Shown here: positions 54,761 to 64,000 of the stretch, one piece after another
Layout of the letters: each line of letters starts with the position of its first letter
Numbering within the stretch: the stretch's first letter is position 1
Origin: Symbiodinium natans
Taxonomy: Eukaryota; Sar; Dinophyceae; Suessiales; Symbiodiniaceae
NCBI GenBank assembly: GCA_905221605.1
Contig: CAJNDS010002290.1
Span: 1,043,501 to 1,107,500 of the forward strand
Length of the DNA stretch: 64,000 nt
Direction of reading: 5' to 3'
The notes under the pieces: generated by a model
Databases searched by the model: none
What the model was told of the DNA's origin: nothing
The model's input: the letters and a program-made list of their open reading frames with translations, nothing else
Made by a program: the position numbers and the translations under genes

Positions 54761-57430
54761 AGGGTTCCAAGTTTCAAAGTTCAGGGGCTAGAGTTTAGGG
54801 TTTAGGGCTTCAGGTCTTCAGGGTTTCGGGTTTAGCACAACCTGTGTGTGTTTTTTTGATTGCTTTCTTGAAGTCCCTGCCACGTTTCTGTTCACCCAGG
54901 TGCTAAGTCTGGGCCCAGAAGTCATCTAGTAGCCCGCGAGCCTCAGACCCCGGATGGAACAGGACATAGCTTATCCTTTGTCACAGTGGGGTAGCTATCT
55001 ACATGTTTAAGGGTACTCAAACTCAACAAGGAACGTTTAGTTTTTAATACCTAAGCGACTAAGTCCTTGCATCTGGTGTTTCTTACACATTCCCCGAGTG
55101 GCACACCCGCAACGAGGGGGGTCCCTGCAAAGTCCTTGCATTTCCTGTTTCTGCAGGGGCACACGTCCGCGGACCACTGCGCACTGCATGCCCCGAAACG
55201 TAAACAAATGCCCAACACAGACCCCATTTTCCCAGTGGCACACGCTTGCAGACCAACTAACCACACGCCCCCCCAAAGCCTACAAAAGTTCCCAGTAAAG
55301 ATCTAAAACAACTAATCACCACAACGTCCCGCAATACAGAAGTTCCCCATGCACTCAGCCCTGATTCTTCGACGGCTTCTCCCGAACCCTCTTCTGCGGT
55401 GTTGGGTTTAGTTTAAGGGTCAGTGTTTGGGGTTTAGGCCCTTATAGGGTGTAGGCTTTAGGTTTAAGCAGGGTGCAGGTTTAGGGTTAAACCCGGACAC
55501 TTGCCACCCGGCAAAGATTCTTTCCATATGCCATCCGCTCCCTCGTGGCTTAAGGTTGGTGAAATCTGGTTGGAGGACTGCGCCCCTAACGATACCCCTA
55601 ACGATACCTCAACGATACCTCAACGATACCCCGGGGCCCCAAATGCCAACAATGGCCCACGTTCATCTGAATCTGCCTCGTCTGGCGGATGTGCATTCAA
55701 TCACATTTCCCGAACCTTCAACCCACTGAGTGAGCGCTTACTTCGCATCCGAGGGTTGCAGGTTTAGAGTTCAGGCTTTAGCTGCAGGGCTTAGGGGTTT
55801 AGAGTTCGACATGGGATTTTGCTAGCGTTGCCTGATGTAAATAAATCTATATGTGTCGACTCCACGCAAACGGCGTTGACAATGATAATACAAAAAACAT
55901 TTCCCCCAGGGGCACACCCAAACGCAACGACCTCACAACAAAGCTTCCCCCCAATGTCTGCCGCTGAAAAAAGGAAAACGCAACGACTTCAGCAACTGGG
56001 ATCCCAACCATGAACTAGTACCAGGGGGTCACGAACACAGCCCTGAGACAGAGCTGAGAGAAGACAGCATCACACCTTGAGACCCTTGCCTATCGCCTGG
56101 AGGGTTTAGGGTTTAGGGTTTAGGGTTTAGGGTTTAGGGTTTAGGGTTTAGGGTTTAGGGAATTCAGAACCCGATTTATGATGAAAGCAGTCTTGCTCGC
56201 GGATCAACCAGCCTCGAAGGGCTCTGGCTTTAGGATTTTTGGGGCCCAGAGACCGTGTTGTCTTAGGTAGTTCCGATATTCTCGAGGCCAAGGAAAGCCT
56301 AAGCCCTAAACATCCTTAAGCCCTAGCCCTAAACCTAAACCCCACAACCCTAAAACCCTAAAACCCTAAACCCTAAAACCCCAAACCCTAAACCCTAAAC
56401 AGGCAGGTGCTACGTACGACTGCCTTTGCTACCTCGAAGAGGGCACCAAGAAAGCAGCTGCTGGGCGGAATTGGAGATGCTTGGTAGGGATCAGGGCTTG
56501 GGGTTTAGGGTGTAGGGTTTAGGGTTTAGGGTTTAGGGTTTAGGGTTTAGGGTTTAGTGATCATAAGCTTGAGGCTTGCCTCAACTCTAACTACATACCA
56601 ATCGTCGCCAAGGCCCCATCCCCAAGCCTCAAGAGCCTGGTTCACTGAACCCTACTGCGTCGGCATGGACGTTCAAAGGGTTTAGGGTTTAGGGTTTAGG
56701 GTTTAGGGTTTAGGGTTTAGGGTTTAGGGTTTAGGGTTTAGGGTTTAGGGTTTAGGGTTTAGGGTTTAGGGTTTAGGGTTTAGGGTGAATCCCGAAACGT
56801 TGGACCCGCAACTCCCAAGGCCTTGGAGACCCGATCTTGAAACCATAAACCCTAAAGCCCGAAGCCCAGACCCCTAACCCCCTAACCCCTAACCCCTAAG
56901 CTGAACACACAAAGCCCCCCAACCGGACATCCCGATTGAAGCAATCCTCAACCCCCAAAAGCCCTATGCACAAAACCCTAACCATGGCCTCTAAACCTAA
57001 ACCCTAAACCCTAAACCCTGAACCCTAAACCCTAAACCCGGCAAGGCCAGAGTGCACAAGCCCCAAGCCTTAAACCCGAAACTCTGTAAGCCCTTAGTCC
57101 CCCAAGGCCCAAACTAGGACCGGGTTATAGGGTCTACGGTTTAGGGTTTAGGGTTTAGGGTTTTCGGGTTTAGGGTTTAGGGTGGCTTGTAGGGTTTAGT
57201 GCTTAGGGTGTAGGGTTCAGGGTTTAGGATTTAGGATTTAGGGTTTTAAGGACCCTTGTTCCCTTGAATATTTTCAAGATAGGGTTCCCTTATGACAACC
57301 CTCTGACACCGAGCTTAATTCCCCATGAAAAGCCCTAAACCCTAAATCCTATAAACCACCTTAAATCCGAAAGCCCTAAACCCTAGACCCGAGACCCTAG
57401 AAGCCCATGAATTATCATAAACCCTAATAC
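54761..57430. other. Repeat-rich DNA without a supported gene
   Basis: Contains a repeated AAGTCCTTGCATYTSSTGTTTCT block (55060 and 55130) and related TTTCCCCCAGGGGCACACCC motifs (55145-55250, 55900-55935), ACGATACC microrepeats (55588-55630), and telomeric arrays at 56103-56160, 56500-56555 and 56678-56786. Confidence 0.5.
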
Positions 57431-57433
57431 CTC

Positions 57434-57513
57434 GAAGGCGTACCTACTGCTGCCGACCGGCTCAACGGACCCCTCCACCTGCGTCGATGCCTCGGGAACT
57501 GGGTTTGTAAAGT
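57434..57513 (+). CDS. Weak candidate exon
   Basis: The frame reads EGVPTAADRLNGPLHLRRCL then GNWVCKVG. It lies beside a family L hairpin; no splice pair confirmed. Confidence 0.25.
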
Positions 57514-57520
57514 CGGGATT

Positions 57521-57618
57521 TAAAGGGATCCGAAGTATGCGCCCCCTTATTATGTATAGTGTATTTATATAACAGGGGACCTGAATTAAGGGCCCATTCT
57601 TCGAATCCCCTTTGGGTT
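57521..57618. mobile_element. Inverted-repeat element, family L
   Basis: AAAGGGATCCGAAGTATGCG left, GGGCCCATTCTTCGAATCCCCTTT right. A related block (GGGATCCGAAGTATGGGCC) lies at about 41106-41125. Confidence 0.6.
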
Positions 57619-58802
57619 GCAGGTTGTGTAGGGGTTGGGGGGGTTTTAGGGTTTGGGGTTAGGGTTTCGGGTTTAGGGTTTAGGGTTTCAGGTTAAGGTT
57701 TAGGGTTTAGAGTTTAGAGTTTAGGGTTAAGGCATCTTCCCACACGGAGCGGCAGAGAATCTTGTTGCAACCATGGCTTCACCAGCACATCGGGTGCACA
57801 AAGGTCTTATAAGTCCTTTTGCATGGAAACCCTTAACCCTTAACCCTAAACCCTAAACCCTAAACCCTAAACCCTAAACCCCAAACCCTAAACCCTAAAC
57901 CCTAAACCTGTTAGGCGGCCTCGCCCGGAGCTGTCAACCCGAAGTCTTGGAATTTAAACTTCTTCCACTAGGAAGGTGCCAGGGCTCCTATGACTTTGTT
58001 CAGGGTTCAGAGTTTAGGGTTTAGGGTTTAGGGTTAATGACACCATGGTGTTGAAGCGTTGCACAGGTTTTAGAAGGTCCAAAGCCCTGAACACTTCAGA
58101 ATCGTCCACGCCCTGAAGCCCTGACACTTGAAGCGCTAAGCCTTATACCCTAAACCCCTGCCCTAAACCCTAAACCCCTGAACCCTGAATTCAAGACCCC
58201 TTAAGGTCGATAAAACCCTAACATCACCCGGAGGCGGAGTTCAGGTGTGGGGCTTCGGGCTTTCCAGGGTTAGTTTTGGGAGCGTCAGACTGTTGGGGCT
58301 CAGGGTAGTTGAGGGTTTAGGGTTTAGGGTTGAGGGTTTAGGGTTTAGGGTTAGGGTTTAGGGTTTAGGGTTTAGGGGTAGCTGAGGGTGTCCGGCTCGC
58401 AACAGCTCGGGTGATCGTGCCAGGTCCTCTGCGTGATGGCGCTGTACGTCGAGCCGGCTTTGTCAGACTATTGGGTTGCTGTCCAAGGCCCTCTAGAACC
58501 CGAAACCCTAAACCCCAAACCGCAAAGGCCCTGACACTATTTTTTGCTAGCTACTGCTCTGCGGGGAGCGAAGGAGCTGGCAGAGCTGGCCCCCAAAAAA
58601 CCCAAAAAGGTCTTTTAGTTTCTACCAGTCAGAGAGTGATAGATGTTGAAAGCCTTGCCCGTCCGGGTAGCCACAGGGCTCATAGACCGTCCCCGCCTAA
58701 ACCCAAACCCTAAACCCAACCTGCCTTCAGCGGCTTCAGCGAGTGTGACAGCCGAGATGACGCCGCGGGCTCAGAGAATGCTTATGACCCTTTAAACCTA
58801 AT

Positions 58803-59125
58803 GTAGGGCGGCAGGACATTCGCCGCTTAGTAATTAGTGTGAAAGGTAGGACTGCGAGGTCTAGAGCGGCAGACACATTCGCTGCTTGGGGTAGAACATA
58901 GAGTGAGTGGGGCCTAGGATCCGGTAGAGCGGCAGAAACATTCCCCGAGTAGGGTAGCACGTCTAGAGTGAGTAGGACCTAGTAGGTAGAGCAGCAGAAA
59001 CATTCTCCGCGTAAGGTGAAAGTAGGAAGGCGGCAGGGACATTCGCCGCATAGTGTCAGGTACGGAGAACTGAGGGTTTAGGGTTTATAGGGTTTAGGAG
59101 GGCGGCAGAGAGACATTCGCTGCCT
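58803..59125 (+). repeat. Six spaced copies of GCGGCAG-n-ACATTCGCCGC
   Basis: Copies begin near 58808, 58866, 58929, 58990 (GCAGCAG), 59030 and 59102. Each core is an interrupted palindrome (GCGGC..GCCGC). Spacing is about 40-72 bp, with partly shared GTGAGTRGGRCCTAG between. The stretch 57801-59880 has no other supported gene. Confidence 0.85.
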
Positions 59126-59330
59126 GAACCCTAAACCCTAAACCCCAAGCCCTAAACCCCAAACGTAATCCTTATTCCTGAATCCGGTATGCGAGTGTGA
59201 GTGTCGAAACCCTACTCTAGACCCTACAAACCCAAACCCTGTAGAGTGACTGCGACTGCAACCCCAAACCCTGAACCCCAACCCTTATTCCTAAATCCTG
59301 TTGCCTGCTGTGTGCGAGTGTGAGAATCGG

Positions 59331-59402
59331 ATGTCTCCTCTCTCCCTCCCTCCCCTCCCCTCCCCTTCCCTTCCCTTCCCTTCCTCTCTCCCTCCCTCCC
59401 CA
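59331..59402 (+). repeat. CT-rich simple repeat
   Basis: CTCTCCCTCCCTCCCC/TTCCC pyrimidine tract of about 70 nt. Confidence 0.9.
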
Positions 59403-59880
59403 GCTGGCCCACAAGCCTAACCTGACATCTGGCTCCGAGCGTGAAGCAATCATTGGCAGCCCGGCTGTTATGTGGATTTTAGGGTTTAGGGTGTAGTAGG
59501 ACAAGGTGTTATGTAGCGTGTAGGAGAAAGTTGGAGGCTGTTTGGAGATTCAACCCGGCTTAGTAGGGATTTAGGGTTCCTGACCTGATGGAGGGTTTGG
59601 GGGTCCAAGGCTTGGGCATAGCTAAACATGAATCTGAAGCCCATGAACCCTAAACCCTAAACCCTAAAGACCTAGGGTTCAGGAAAAGGATCCCTTTGGT
59701 GTGCCTCGCCTGGCTTGTCTGAGACCTATGCGCAACTTTCGCTTCTGAAGTATTCTGGTCCAGACACTGACATTGACATGTTTGTAGCAGAATTGTTCAT
59801 GAGCATGGCAAAGACTAAGAGTCTCAGGCAAGGAGTTTATGTCATCTCACGGTTGTAGGACTTAATAAAGCCTCTTTCAA

Positions 59881-60019
59881 GAATCCCTCTCTTGCGAAGG
59901 AGATGGAGAAAAAGCTCGATCTGCTCAAGGGTGAACAGGCGAAGGCCTTAGCGATCCAAGATGCCGAGAACTCCAGAGTCGCGAGCGACTTGAAGGCGAA
60001 GTTGAAGAATGCCGAGGGT
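59881..60019 (+). CDS. Candidate exon, coiled coil
   Basis: The frame reads NPSLAKEMEKKLDLLKGEQA then KALAIQDAENSRVASDLKAK then LKNAEG. Highly charged and helical, with heptad leucines. The same frame stays open to 60430 but loses coding character after 60020, through local duplications. Family not recognised. Confidence 0.45.
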
Positions 60020-60118
60020 CACTCTCAATGGGGGCGGGCGGGTTCTGAGCAGGCTCACTCTCAGCTAGGGTGGGTTCAGATGTCTTTCGGGAGCCCTGCG
60101 TCATGGTTCAGCCTGAGT

Positions 60119-60174
60119 GGTGCGTCTTGCCACAAGTTAACATGCTGGTGCGTCTTGCCACAAGTTAACATGCT
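60119..60174 (+). repeat. Exact 28-bp tandem duplication
   Basis: GGTGCGTCTTGCCACAAGTT.. occurs twice in tandem with no differences (60119-60146, 60147-60174). 28 is not a multiple of 3. Confidence 0.95.
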
Positions 60175-60188
60175 AAGGACTGCTGAAA

Positions 60189-60430
60189 GTGCCAAAGAGT
60201 CACTCACGAAACGAAGTGATAGAGGCGTTGATAATCCAGCTCGAACACTCACGCTTGTCCTTGTCACGAATATGCAAACTGACGTCGGACGAGGTAGTGG
60301 AGGAGAAAAAGGAGCTCAGCACCGATTCACAGCAGACATGGCTCCCAAGAAGAAAAGCGGCGACAACAAGAGAAGCAGTGTGAAGAAGAGAGTGATGAAG
60401 ATACTGACTAAGAAAGAGCGTAACAAGTAA
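60189..60430 (+). CDS. Charged protein region with two overlapping open frames
   Basis: Frame a (to about 60383) reads NEVIEALIIQLEHSRLSLSR then ICKLTSDEVVEEKKELSTDS. Frame b (60340-60430) reads MAPKKKSGDNKRSSVKKRVM then KILTKKERNK and TAA. Both look protein-like. A splice or frameshift probably joins them with the upstream coiled coil; unresolved. Confidence 0.35.
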
Positions 60431-60561
60431 ACACGACGAGACCAGAAAAAATATAAACAGCGTCGTCCTAAGAGTTACCCCTCCTCCAGGCTGGGTCGGA
60501 GTGGGTTGCGCAAGAGTCATTTCTCGAACTTCCTTCTTTTTCGTATTGCTGTTGGCCAGGA

Positions 60562-60936
60562 ATGTACGTCATCCTGCCGCTCGTCAAGCCAGAGCCGCCA
60601 GAAGTCAGTGTGAAAGAAGAGTTCCAAATCAGAGTGAAAAGTGAGCCAAAGTTGAAGAAAGAGCCACAGGGTTACGTAGCCCAAAAAGAAATCACAGAGT
60701 GCCAGCAAGACTTCTCAGGGTGGGGTGCTCAGTCCTGCCGGGACCATGCAGTCTTGTCTGAAGACACTCTTCCTGAGTTAAGACCATCCATGGGTACAGA
60801 AGCTCTCCTGGAATCAGGTTTTGTTCAACTGTCCTTGTCATTGCCTGTGAAACCCGCGATTCGTCTATGTGTCTTTCATCCATGTGTCATCCAAGGTTCC
60901 GAATGCTTGCGAAGAGTACGGCGGGAGAGGAACTGA
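60562..60936 (+). CDS. Hypothetical protein with repeated VKxE motifs
   Basis: A 124-codon frame without telomeric heptamers: VKPEPPEVSVKEEFQIRVKS then EPKLKKEPQ, then a less biased remainder. Four V/L-K-x-E tetrapeptides within 30 residues match the SUMO-acceptor consensus psi-K-x-E (established motif; function here inferred). The C-terminal third may be non-coding. Confidence 0.4.
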   Translation: MYVILPLVKPEPPEVSVKEEFQIRVKSEPKLKKEPQGYVAQKEITECQQDFSGWGAQSCRDHAVLSEDTLPELRPSMGTEALLESGFVQLSLSLPVKPAIRLCVFHPCVIQGSECLRRVRRERN

Positions 60937-62516
60937 CTTTCAGGTGCTGAATGAAAGGATCAAAGAATTGGAGGGAATTTTGGCTGCACAAGTGCTCTAA
61001 TTGCGTGTCCGAGTCTACCACAAGAGTGACAGTGACGTGGCGCGCGTGTGTGCGCATCATGTTGAGTTGAAGTTGCCAAGCTGAAGTCGGTCCGTGCTGC
61101 GCACCCCGTGAGGATGCCATCCCAGTCGTAGTGTCGGAGTTTCAGGTCTTAGATTTCGCGGGTGAGTGCGCCCGTGAGAGTCGGCAAAACAGTGTCTCAC
61201 ACAGACACAGTGTGACTTTTGTCGCTTTGACTCAAATCGTCCGAGGCCACTTTCGTTGCCATAGGAGAGGGTCGGCGGAGCGCTGAGTCAGTCTCAGTTG
61301 AATCACCACCTATCGGACCACCTTTGCATCTTCATTTGCCCAGGTCAGTGCGAGGACGCCAACTGCACCCGCGACCCGCGACAGTTTTGGTCAAGAACAA
61401 AAGGTCTCTCTCAGTTCGTCCAATCACAGCCGCCATAATATCTGGGCATCATACCTTACTATTTAGGCAAGGATAAGGAGCCCGCAGGAGTGTTGGAAGC
61501 AAGTGCTAGTTTACTTAAGAACCCCCCAAAATACTAGGCCCTTGTTATGCTGTTATTTTCTTAATAGCCCCCCAAAATACTAGGCCCTGACGCTACTATT
61601 TGCGTAAGAAGCCCCCAGAATACAAGGCCCTTACACTACTCTTTTCTTATAAGAAGCCCGCAAAACACTAGGCCTTTACACTAGTATTGCTTGACAACCA
61701 CCCAAAAGACTCAGTTTCTTCCTTATAAGGGTAGTAGAGGCATTCTCGTCTTTGATTTTTGTTGATGCTCTTAAAGTACATTGAGTTTCCAGAATCAAGA
61801 AACCTCATCTATCCGACCTACCGGTAATTTAGCTTTTGCTCCTTACAAGAAACACGGCATACAGACTGCGAAGACCATGGCACGAGCTGGGAATTCTTGG
61901 GGTTTTGGGGGTCTTGTGGTTTTCGGTTTTTTTTTTTGGCGGGGGTTTTGGGCCTAGGTTTCCCTTTAGAAACCCCACTCAACTCCGCTAAGCCGCTAAG
62001 CGTAACAAATTTTCTCCGCCATCTTCCCAGGGTGTTTTTTGGGGGGTTTAGGGTTTAGGATTTAGGGTTTAGCGTTTAGCAACCACTCCAAAGCCATGAT
62101 CCCTAGCTACCCTTGTGAGGTTAACGTCTTTCCTGATTGGGTGTCAAACAGGCTTTGCAAAGGCTAGCGGTTTGTGAGGCGTTCTCCTTGGGTACTTCTC
62201 ATCCGTTTCTCCGACGAAGAACATCGGGAGTTGGCGTCATTTGGGCATTGGTGCTGGCTGATCGCGAGTTTACACGTTGTGGGTTGTTCCTTACAAATTT
62301 GTTCTTTACGTTTAGGGTGCCCTGACCCATAATGCACAAAAACCCCCCATCCGCGAGAGTAATGAGAAGCTCTGCAAGCCACAAGTCTCAACCCTCAGGG
62401 TTTAGTTTGTGTGGGGGTTTAGGCGTTTAAACCCCAAACACCCCGAGGGTGTGGATTTAGAGGTGAAGGGTTGGGGTTTTAGGGTTTTGGGACTTTTTGT
62501 TTACTTACATCAATGC
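60937..62516. other. Unique DNA with a minisatellite, no supported gene
   Basis: 60937-61500 is unique DNA without heptamers. A 45-bp minisatellite and T-rich DNA follow. Frames at 62137-62325 are open but not convincing. Confidence 0.45.
61513..61712 (+). repeat. Minisatellite, about 45-bp unit (AAGAAGCCCCCAAAATACTAGGCCC)
   Basis: Four diverged tandem units plus a partial fifth, with ACTAGGCCC landmarks near 61533, 61579, 61621 and 61667. Confidence 0.85.
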
Positions 62517-62586
62517 CAGAACTGGTCCGGGCTGCCGGCCGACGGCTCGACCCTGTCCAATGAGGACTTGCGCAGAATAGTCAAGG
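62517..62586 (+). CDS. Weak candidate exon
   Basis: The frame reads CQNWSGLPADGSTLSNEDLR then RIVK. Codon-like, family unknown. Ends just before a TTTAGGG tract. Confidence 0.3.
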
Positions 62587-62703
62587 TTGAGGGTTTAGGG
62601 TTTAGGGTTTGTATGAGGCATTGTTTGCGGACCCAGTCAGGGTCGCCCGTGAGTTCGGGCGATCCACTTAGACTATTACCAAAGGATTCAGACGCCTCCC
62701 CCC

Positions 62704-62803
62704 AAGGTTGTACCCTAAAAGTTCCACTTTATATGCTCCTAATATGGCCCCTCTATTCTTTGAGGGGTTTTTAAAAAGGGTGCCCAAACCCAAGGGTACT
62801 ACC
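62704..62803 (+). mobile_element. Inverted-repeat element, family F, tract-free copy
   Basis: AAGGTTGTACCCTAAAAG left and CCAAGGGTACTACCT right; matches the flanks of 6051-6214 without the telomeric array. Confidence 0.65.
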
Positions 62804-63914
62804 TAAAAGGTCCGAAGTAGAGTCCCTTGAAAGGCGAAGCCACAAGGGTGTTGCCTTCTACCTGAGCCCACAGTTACGATTGAGATCTACTGTTTTTGTT
62901 GCCCTTTACCACTCTACACCCCAAGCCCTAAACCGTCCTAAACCCTGAACCATTCAGACTGTGCACCTTAAGTGGGTTCTGGATCTACACGATCACAACA
63001 CAGCTTAGGGTGCAGATGCTTAGAGTCTTTAGGGTTTAGGATCGTGTAGGACGCTGTGCGTCAAGAGCGTAAGTCGAGTTGGAACCCTTCATGAAGCGGA
63101 AGAAGCCCCTAAACCGCGCTAGACCCTAAACCCCTGAACCCTAAACCAGGTAGGCGTTTGGGATATTGGATATGTTCTTCATTTGGGTTTATAAGGGGCC
63201 TTAAATACAAGTATTTTCTAAAATGGTTTAAAGCCCTGAACCGTAAACCCTAAACCCGACGCGCTAAACCCTAAGCTTTAAACCCTAAACTCTCACCCCC
63301 CAAACCCTAAACCCCAAACCCCAAACCCTAAACCCTAAACCCTAAACCCTAAACCCTAAACCCTTAGCTGTGAGCTCCGTTGGCTCCCAGGACGTGTCTC
63401 TGCCAGACAATGGCGGAGCGAGAGGCGTCGGGGAGGGTTGAGGGGTTGAGGGGTTTAGGGTTTCGGGTTTCGGGTTTAGGGCTTAGGGTTTATGGTCTCG
63501 GGCTTCGGGTTTAGGGTTTCGGGTTTAGGGTTTAGGGTCTAGGGCTACCAGAATCACCCCCAAAACCCTGTTCTAGTTCTTCAGCTCCCTATATTGCGTG
63601 CTCCCTTTGTTGGACCAGCCAAACCCAGAAACCGGGCGCACAACTGCAGATTCTGGCAGGATTTCGTTTTAGATGTAGGGTTTGAAGAGAAAACTCTGAG
63701 CTCCTAAGCCTAAACCCTAACCTTGATAGGGCTCACATGGTTGAGGGCTTACGTCGTATATTTATATATATATATAATATAGAGAGAGAGAGCGCCCTAA
63801 ACCCAAAACCCTAAACCCTAAACCCTAAGTTCATAGACTCGGTGTCCTAGAGCTGTAAACCCTGCAGATGCAGGATGCAGGCTTCGCCTAGGATCCCGCA
63901 ACTGCGCCTCCCAT

Positions 63915-63916
<2 letters not shown>
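62804..63916. other. Telomeric tracts, no supported gene
   Basis: CCCTAAA tract 63325-63363, degenerate TTTCGGG/TTTAGGG forms 63445-63545, TATATA and GA microsatellites 63757-63792. No supported exon. Confidence 0.5.

Positions 63917-64000
<84 letters not shown>
63917..64000 (+). repeat. Poly-T run to the window edge
   Basis: 84 uninterrupted T. Either a very long homopolymer or an assembly/consensus artefact. Confidence 0.9.

Overview
The window looks like nuclear DNA of a dinoflagellate. Four things point there. (1) Reading frames come in islands of about 30-170 nt separated by introns. (2) A voltage-gated cation channel assembled by eye (17162-31448) joins in frame over 18 introns whose donors are 13 GC, 3 GT and 2 GA, and every acceptor is AG followed by G. 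GC/GA donors with AG|G acceptors are established for dinoflagellates. (3) Plant-type telomere heptamers (TTTAGGG/CCCTAAA) occur as hundreds of short interstitial tracts in both orientations. (4) Ankyrin-repeat and EF-hand ion-channel genes are typical of these genomes. Species is not determinable from the sequence alone.

Layout. 1-1174: 3' end of an ankyrin-repeat gene whose last intron is a transposon-like introner. 1.2-17 kb: telomere-repeat-rich DNA with isolated candidate exons (3.05, 4.9, 7.9, 8.3, 8.9, 9.4, 13.3, 13.8 kb) that I could not chain. 17.2-31.4 kb: the channel gene, S1-S6 plus a C-terminal EF-hand region. 31.4-41 kb: repeats, small inverted-repeat elements and a few candidate exons. 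41.6-42.9 kb, 44.8-46.9 kb and 48-53 kb: fragments of at least three further genes, several with terminal exons. 53-59 kb: mostly repeats. 59.7-61.5 kb: an island poor in telomere heptamers with lysine/glutamate-rich frames. 61.5-64 kb: minisatellite, telomeric tracts and a terminal poly-T.

Most interesting pattern. Many interstitial telomeric tracts look like insertions. Seven are flanked by direct duplications of about 10-62 bp, two of which duplicate coding exon ends. In at least four cases a tract sits inside a small inverted-repeat element. For three of these a tract-free relative is in the same window. Independently, at least two inverted-repeat families act as introns (introners) whose removal restores the reading frame. 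Together this suggests ongoing intron gain and intron growth by small transposons plus telomere-repeat insertion at breaks.

Limits. Splice calls were made by eye from frame continuity and homology memory; there is no transcript evidence. Single-exon calls outside the channel, the ankyrin gene and the 50.4 kb gene are weak and marked so.
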